Origin: Lachnospiraceae bacterium
GTDB lineage: Bacteria; Bacillota; Clostridia; Lachnospirales; Lachnospiraceae
NCBI GenBank assembly: GCA_019420465.1
Contig: JAHZHB010000134.1
Coordinates: 1 to 9,893 of the forward strand
Direction: 5' to 3'
Length of the DNA stretch: 9,893 bases
In this document: positions 6,474-9,893 of the stretch, in pieces
Layout: the number at the start of each line of letters is the position of its first letter
How positions within the stretch are numbered: the stretch's first letter is position 1
Notes under the pieces: model-generated
What the model was told of the DNA's origin: nothing
What the model saw: the letters and a program-made list of their open reading frames with translations, nothing else
Database searches by the model: none
Program-made: the position numbers and the translations under genes

Positions 6474-7811
6474 TTACCGTTCATCCTTTCCAAACAAAGA
6501 TCTTGGACTAAAGCGAATCATTCTGATCAACAGCGGAATACAGGACGCCAGCCAGAATGCAATTACAGTCAGAACTCCGCCTATATATGCGTTTCTTCCA
6601 GGATAGATCAACGTAAAAGGAACCGGATTATTCAGACCGTCATCAAAGCTCGTCACCATTGTCCAGGGTAATGTAATCTTATCCATGATCATATCTGCAA
6701 TTCTTTTTATCAAAATCTGTGTAACACCTGCAGATGACACAGAAGCCAGCAAAATCACCACCCCTGACGCGATCAGGAACTGCCCTATAATTCTCCATCG
6801 TCCTGCTCCCAGTGCAACCAGTATCCCCGCATCTCTGTAATAGTATTGCAAGTACAGATTTAAAATCAATGACAGCAATACAAGCCCAATACATAACGAA
6901 TACAATATAATCATTCGCGTATATCTTTCTATTACTTCTATCTGCATGGACTCTTCTCTTTCTTTATAGGATTCTTCTGTCTCATCTGCAACGGTATAGC
7001 CTTTTTTATCTTTTACGATTTCCTTTATCTGGTTCATGACGTATTGCCGGGAAGCTAAATCATCCACATACACATGCAGGGAAAGGCAGTTTTTCTCCTG
7101 TTGAAAAAGCTCACATTCAATATTGAGGCTACTGTAAATTCTGTTATACGGACTCCATGCAAAAACCGCTGTTCCGGCAAAATTATCCTCTGTAATTTTA
7201 AATGTTCCTTTCGTTTTATAAATTCCGATGATTGGTGCTGTGAGCTTTCTTCCATCAGACGACTGCAGACTGAGTTCATTTCCTACATGAAAGCCATTTA
7301 TGTCTGCCAGATGCTGTTCTATTAGCAGGCCCTCTTTTTCTTCATTCGGATATTCGCCCTCCAGGAGTTCAATATTTTCTGTCCGACTGTTGTCCATCCA
7401 TTGGCAGTCCAGATTGGCATCCAGTACAACCATATTTTCATTTACTTCACTTGTGTTTTCTGCAATCTGCTCATATGGATCTGCCCCCTCATACAGTTTT
7501 ACATTTTCTCCGTTTTGCAACAGTGCATAATTACTAAAATGCTGATTCATTCCCTCTACACCGGATATTTTTTTGATTTTTCCTTTCCATTCTTCAGGAA
7601 TTGGCAGCACTTCTCCTTCTTCATCTATTCCATTTATCTCAATGCATGCTCCTATTTTTTCCAGTACTGCTTCTCGCATATGTAAAACTGAAGCATATAA
7701 TATTTTTCCGGATAACAGTGCCGTAAAAAGGATGGTAAATATTATGAAGAGCAGGATATATTTTGTTTTCTTTCGCCTCACTTCCAATAACGCGCAATGA
7801 ACAGTTTTCAT
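6474..7811 (-). CDS. FtsX-type ABC transporter permease, 4 TM (upstream copy)
   Basis: This 445-residue permease is the first gene of the ABC operon. After a basic N-terminus (EVRRKKTK) come TM1 (about 18-42), a large extracellular region with a MacB-like segment around LLEGEYPNEEKEGLLIEQHL and HVGNELSL, then TM2 (300-321), TM3 (341-365) and TM4 (408-429). LVALGAGRWRI between TM2 and TM3 matches the FtsX coupling motif. The ATG at 7811 follows AAAGGTG with about 8-nt spacing; an extension to 7847 is less likely because it covers the leader hairpin. It is distinct in sequence from the downstream permease, so the transporter is probably a heterodimer. MacB-type exporters and peptide-resistance transporters are the nearest known analogues; the direction of transport cannot be read from the sequence. 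Confidence 0.87.
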   Translation of the reverse strand: MKTVHCALLEVRRKKTKYILLFIIFTILFTALLSGKILYASVLHMREAVLEKIGACIEINGIDEEGEVLPIPEEWKGKIKKISGVEGMNQHFSNYALLQNGENVKLYEGADPYEQIAENTSEVNENMVVLDANLDCQWMDNSRTENIELLEGEYPNEEKEGLLIEQHLADINGFHVGNELSLQSSDGRKLTAPIIGIYKTKGTFKITEDNFAGTAVFAWSPYNRIYSSLNIECELFQQEKNCLSLHVYVDDLASRQYVMNQIKEIVKDKKGYTVADETEESYKEREESMQIEVIERYTRMIILYSLCIGLVLLSLILNLYLQYYYRDAGILVALGAGRWRIIGQFLIASGVVILLASVSSAGVTQILIKRIADMIMDKITLPWTMVTSFDDGLNNPVPFTLIYPGRNAYIGGVLTVIAFWLASCIPLLIRMIRFSPRSLFGKDER

Positions 7812-7832
7812 AATACGGCACCTTTCTGTATT
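7812..7832 (-). promoter_or_regulatory. Leader hairpin with the Shine-Dalgarno in its loop
   Basis: On the minus strand AATACAG and CCGTATT pair with one mismatch around the loop AAAGGTG, which is the ribosome binding site of the first permease gene. The stem is weak and ends right before the ATG. It may present the site in a loop, or it may be chance. Confidence 0.3.
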
Positions 7833-7866
7833 TACTGTTATTTTCACATACTATTGTTCTTTACAT

Positions 7867-7895
7867 ATTATAGTTTCTTCTTTTATACACGTCAA
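7867..7895 (-). promoter_or_regulatory. Promoter of the ABC operon
   Basis: TTGACG (7895-7890), a 17-bp spacer and TATAAT (7872-7867) on the minus strand: 11 of 12 positions match the housekeeping consensus. The transcript would start near 7860, about 50 nt before the permease ATG. A promoter this close to consensus is usually held down by a repressor, but no clear BlaI-type TACA-TGTA dyad is visible over it. Confidence 0.8.
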
Positions 7896-7925
7896 TCTAT
7901 TCTTTTAGCGTATTGAGATATAAAT

Positions 7926-7951
7926 AAAAAGGAATGTCACCACTCCTTTTT
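7926..7951. terminator. Small hairpin terminator after the BlaI/sensor unit
   Basis: AAAAAGGAATG (7926-7936) and CACTCCTTTTT (7941-7951) pair with one G-U on the minus-strand RNA around a 4-nt loop; on that strand the stem is followed by UUUUUAUUUAUA. It would end transcription of the repressor unit before the ABC promoter. The GC core is only about 6 bp, so read-through is possible. Confidence 0.6.
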
Positions 7952-7960
7952 ACATACAAG

Positions 7961-8112
7961 TTAATCCACATAATAATCCCCAGATATTGCCAACATTGCA
8001 TCGCTGCAATTTTTTATGAGCACACTGTAGTCTCCGGTTTCTTTTATTTCAAATCCACAGGCCTTTTTATCACTGGCAATTATATATCTGAACTTTCCAT
8101 CCGATATTGCCA
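7961..8112 (-). pseudogene. Possible out-of-frame C-terminal tail of an M56/BlaR1-like sensor
   Basis: In a frame different from the upstream membrane-protein gene, the minus strand reads a stretch with FEIKETGDYSVLIKN and AISGDYYV before a TAA at 7961-7963. The pattern (beta-strand, G-Y, N-S-D, then a terminal SG-Y) resembles the C-terminal extracellular tails of some clostridial membrane proteins, including sensor-type M56 proteins, as far as I recall. It has no ribosome binding site or suitable start of its own, and an overlapping ATG at 8161 would yield an unrelated N-terminus. The likeliest reading is a leftover of the gene upstream after an internal deletion with a frame change. Family assignment is uncertain. 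Confidence 0.4.
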
Positions 8113-8451
8113 GAACAAACGAACAGCACCGCCGAACCATATAACCCACAGAATCCCGCAAACAATTGCTACCGCATTTGTTGTATCTCCTATATCTCCG
8201 CTATGTAAATAATAACGATTATATAACGAACGGCCAATGTATACCGCTGGAATAGCAAACGCAAGCACTACTGTCCGCAGAGAAGTATAAACAAAACGCG
8301 CATCACTGTTTTTTACCCACCATTTTTTCAACAGATACCAGACTCCCGTAAGTAAGATACCAAAAACTGCAGCTTGTATAAGGCACATAATCCAGTCTGT
8401 AACGATAGGTTCTAATTTATGGATTATTGTCATCGCACTCCCGATTTTCAT
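8080..8451 (-). CDS. Truncated M56/BlaR1-like membrane protein without protease domain
   Basis: This 123-residue protein has three predicted membrane segments (about 20-41, 54-73 and 93-113) and ends eight residues after the third. Its place directly behind a BlaI-type repressor (19-bp gap), the AFAIP motif in TM2 and the W-x(4)-G pattern in TM3 fit the N-terminus of an M56/BlaR1 sensor protease. Full-length members are several hundred residues long and carry a zinc-binding HExxH between TM3 and TM4; no such motif exists here. The start at 8451 follows AGAGGG about 12 nt upstream; 8433 and 8490 are alternatives, the last overlapping the repressor gene. It may be a decayed sensor, or a shortened protein kept for another role. 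It could also be an unrelated small membrane protein. Confidence 0.6.
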   Translation of the reverse strand: MKIGSAMTIIHKLEPIVTDWIMCLIQAAVFGILLTGVWYLLKKWWVKNSDARFVYTSLRTVVLAFAIPAVYIGRSLYNRYYLHSGDIGDTTNAVAIVCGILWVIWFGGAVRLFWQYRMESSDI

Positions 8452-8470
8452 AAGCAGATCTGTCCCTCTC

Positions 8471-8851
8471 TTAGTCATCCAGACTGTCAATCAGACTCTG
8501 TATGTCTTTTTTCTCCTTTTCATTCATATTCTCCCCTTTTAACAGTGCCGATACCAGTTCTGTTTTGGAGCCATTAAACCAGAACTCGCAGGTGCGGTTC
8601 AGCTCACTTTGAATATACTCTTCCTCTGTACGTTTCGGATAATAAAACTTAACGCCACGTTTGAAATAATCCACAAAACCTTTGTCATACAGCTTTTTTA
8701 CAAAGGTATATACCGTCGTAGGTTTATACTCCATGCCGTAATTTTCCTTTAATTTATCAACGATCTCCGGCACTGTGATGTTCTCTCTGGCATCCCAGAC
8801 ACATTTCATCGTTGCCAGTTCACAGTCTGTCAGTTCTGCAAATTTTCCCAT
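8471..8851 (-). CDS. BlaI/MecI/CopY-family transcriptional repressor
   Basis: This 126-residue protein matches the Penicillinase_R winged-helix family. It has LTDCELATMKCVWD (7-20), VPEIVDKL (27-34), the recognition helix region KPTTVYTFVKKLYDKG (43-58) and a wing around KRGVKFYYPK, followed by a helical dimerisation domain. Family members bind promoter dyads as dimers and are inactivated when a partner M56 protease is triggered. The Asn-Phe site cut in staphylococcal BlaI/MecI is not evident in the matching region here (LVSALLKG), and the partner sensor downstream looks disabled. The ATG at 8851 is favoured by AGAAGG with 9-nt spacing; the ATG at 8860 abuts that site, and 8905 would start upstream of the ribosome binding site. 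It probably controls its own promoter and perhaps the ABC operon. Confidence 0.9.
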   Translation of the reverse strand: MGKFAELTDCELATMKCVWDARENITVPEIVDKLKENYGMEYKPTTVYTFVKKLYDKGFVDYFKRGVKFYYPKRTEEEYIQSELNRTCEFWFNGSKTELVSALLKGENMNEKEKKDIQSLIDSLDD

Positions 8852-8885
8852 ATAGTTCATCCTTCTTTCTCTTACTTGTTTTTTT

Positions 8886-8914
8886 ATTTTAAACTTTCTT
8901 CTCATTTATGTCAA
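8886..8914 (-). promoter_or_regulatory. Promoter of the repressor gene
   Basis: TTGACA (8914-8909), a 17-bp spacer and TAAAAT (8891-8886) on the minus strand, 11 of 12 matching the housekeeping consensus. The leader is about 30 nt. Autoregulation is usual for BlaI-type genes, but I see no clean dyad here. Confidence 0.8.
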
Positions 8915-9041
8915 TATTTCTCTATTTTTTTAAATTTTATTAGTTGTAATGGCGGTGTAGAAAAGGCCGTTTTCATGTCCAAATATGAGAGTTTTTAAAA
9001 AATTTTCATGTTATTTAGTGTGTTTTTCCATATATATTCTG

Positions 9042-9070
9042 TTGATTTTTACACGATAATCCGTTATACT
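9042..9070 (+). promoter_or_regulatory. Promoter of the AAA ATPase gene
   Basis: TTGATT (9042-9047), a 17-bp spacer and TATACT (9065-9070), about 30 nt before the ATG at 9101. The 8915-9041 stretch upstream is AT-rich and shows no gene; it contains TTTTCATGT twice, at 8970-8978 and 9003-9011. Confidence 0.65.
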
Positions 9071-9100
9071 ATGTTCAGTGTCTTTAATGGAGGACTGATT

Positions 9101-9893
9101 ATGTATCGAAAAATTATGAACTTCTTAGAATCCTGGAAAAAAAGCAAACACCGCAAACCCCTTATTTTGCAGGGGGCAAGACAGGTAGGCAAAACCTACT
9201 CTATTCTGGAATTTGGGCGTAAGGCATACGAAAATGTAGCATATTTCAACTTTGAAACCAATCCAAAGCTAAATGATACCTTTGAGGAAAACATCAGCCC
9301 CGATTATCTGATACCCATTTTATCTCATATCGCAGGTCAGACTATTGTAAGAGAAAAAACGCTGATTGTATTTGACGAAGTACAGCTCTGTGAAAGAGCC
9401 CTGACTTCGCTGAAATATTTTTGTGAAGATGCTCCGGACTATCACATTATCGTGGCAGGCAGTCTGCTCGGTGTTGCTGTTAACAGAGCAAAATTTTCAT
9501 TTCCCGTCGGCAAGGTAGATATGAAAACCCTCTATCCTATGGATATGGAAGAATTTTTACTTGCCATGGGTGAAAATGTTCTTGTCGAACAGATTAAGAA
9601 ATGCTTTGAAACAGACAGCCCGATGCCGTCGGCATTACACGATGCGGCAATGCAGCTCTACCGTCAGTATCTCGTTGTAGGCGGCATGCCGGAATGTGTA
9701 ATGCAGTTTGCCGAAACAGGAGATTATATCCTTGTCCGTCATACACAGGATACTATTCTTGCAAGTTATCTCAACGATATGAGCAAATACAATAACCTGA
9801 ATGAAATCAAGAAAACCCGGCTTGCCTATGACAACATTACCGTTCAGCTTTCAAAGAAGAATACCCGTTTCCAATATAAGCTGATTAAGAAAG
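9101..9893 (+). CDS. AAA_14/DUF4143-family ATPase, 5' part
   Basis: This frame is open to the right edge, with 264 residues visible. It belongs to the widespread bacterial and archaeal group of ATPases with an N-terminal AAA_14 domain and a C-terminal DUF4143 domain. Visible marks are Walker A GARQVGKT (25-32), YFNFE (48-52), Walker B LIVFDEVQ (88-95) and a sensor-1 segment VAGSLLGV (118-125), then FPVGKV and the LYPMDMEEFLLAMG motif that usually links the two domains, and YLVVGGMPECV. The typical family length is about 400-450 residues, so roughly a third is missing to the right. The ATG follows TGGAGGA (9088-9094). The cellular role of this family is poorly known; some are thought to act with partner proteins or mobile elements. 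Nothing links it functionally to the neighbours. Confidence 0.92.
   Translation, partial: MYRKIMNFLESWKKSKHRKPLILQGARQVGKTYSILEFGRKAYENVAYFNFETNPKLNDTFEENISPDYLIPILSHIAGQTIVREKTLIVFDEVQLCERALTSLKYFCEDAPDYHIIVAGSLLGVAVNRAKFSFPVGKVDMKTLYPMDMEEFLLAMGENVLVEQIKKCFETDSPMPSALHDAAMQLYRQYLVVGGMPECVMQFAETGDYILVRHTQDTILASYLNDMSKYNNLNEIKKTRLAYDNITVQLSKKNTRFQYKLIKK

Noticed and set aside
7934..8212. Plus-strand frame of 92 residues
   Set aside because: It is antisense to the sensor remnant, lacks a ribosome binding site and shows no recognisable domain.
8960..8974. GAAAA/TTTTC inverted repeat as a terminator or operator
   Set aside because: The arms are only 5 bp and AT-only, which is expected by chance in this AT-rich stretch.

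Overview
The window looks like chromosomal DNA from a Gram-positive anaerobe of the Clostridia, most probably Lachnospiraceae-like. This is inferred from strong AGGAGG-type ribosome binding sites, near-consensus housekeeping promoters with 17-bp spacers, a lipoprotein amino-acid-binding protein, split LeuC/LeuD dehydratases of the 'methanogen/clostridial' size class, a BlaI-type repressor and an AAA/DUF4143 ATPase. No tRNA, rRNA, CRISPR array or insertion sequence was seen.

Region 1 (1-822): the 5' part of a minus-strand gene for a family 3 amino-acid-binding lipoprotein that runs off the left edge. It is divergent from the next operon; the shared 171-bp intergenic region holds two back-to-back promoters and a perfect 15-bp palindrome.

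Region 2 (823-4437): a tight plus-strand operon encoding two small/large pairs of 3-isopropylmalate dehydratase-family hydro-lyases in the order small-large-small-large. Genes overlap or are separated by only 3 bp. The pairs are diverged paralogues with different substrate-loop motifs and different iron-sulfur motifs, so they probably act on different 2-alkylmalate-type substrates. No leuA or leuB is present. The operon ends in a strong hairpin with A and T flanks that can also terminate transcription arriving from the other side.

Region 3 (4451-7895, minus strand): an AT-richer ABC export operon with a near-consensus promoter. It encodes a 4-TM FtsX-type permease, a MacB/LolD-type ATPase, a second 4-TM FtsX-type permease, and a previously easy-to-miss 44-residue peptide that is strongly cationic, has no acidic residue, and stops 13 bp before the shared terminator.

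Region 4 (7926-8914, minus strand): a BlaI/MecI-family repressor followed by what looks like a gutted M56/BlaR1-type sensor. Three N-terminal membrane segments are kept, the zinc-protease domain is gone, and a possible C-terminal tail survives out of frame. A small hairpin terminator separates this unit from the ABC operon.

Region 5 (9042-9893, plus strand): a promoter and the 5' part of an AAA_14/DUF4143 ATPase gene that runs off the right edge.

The most interesting material is the repressor / disabled sensor / ABC exporter / cationic peptide neighbourhood, which resembles a peptide-export or peptide-resistance locus, and the duplicated dehydratase module.
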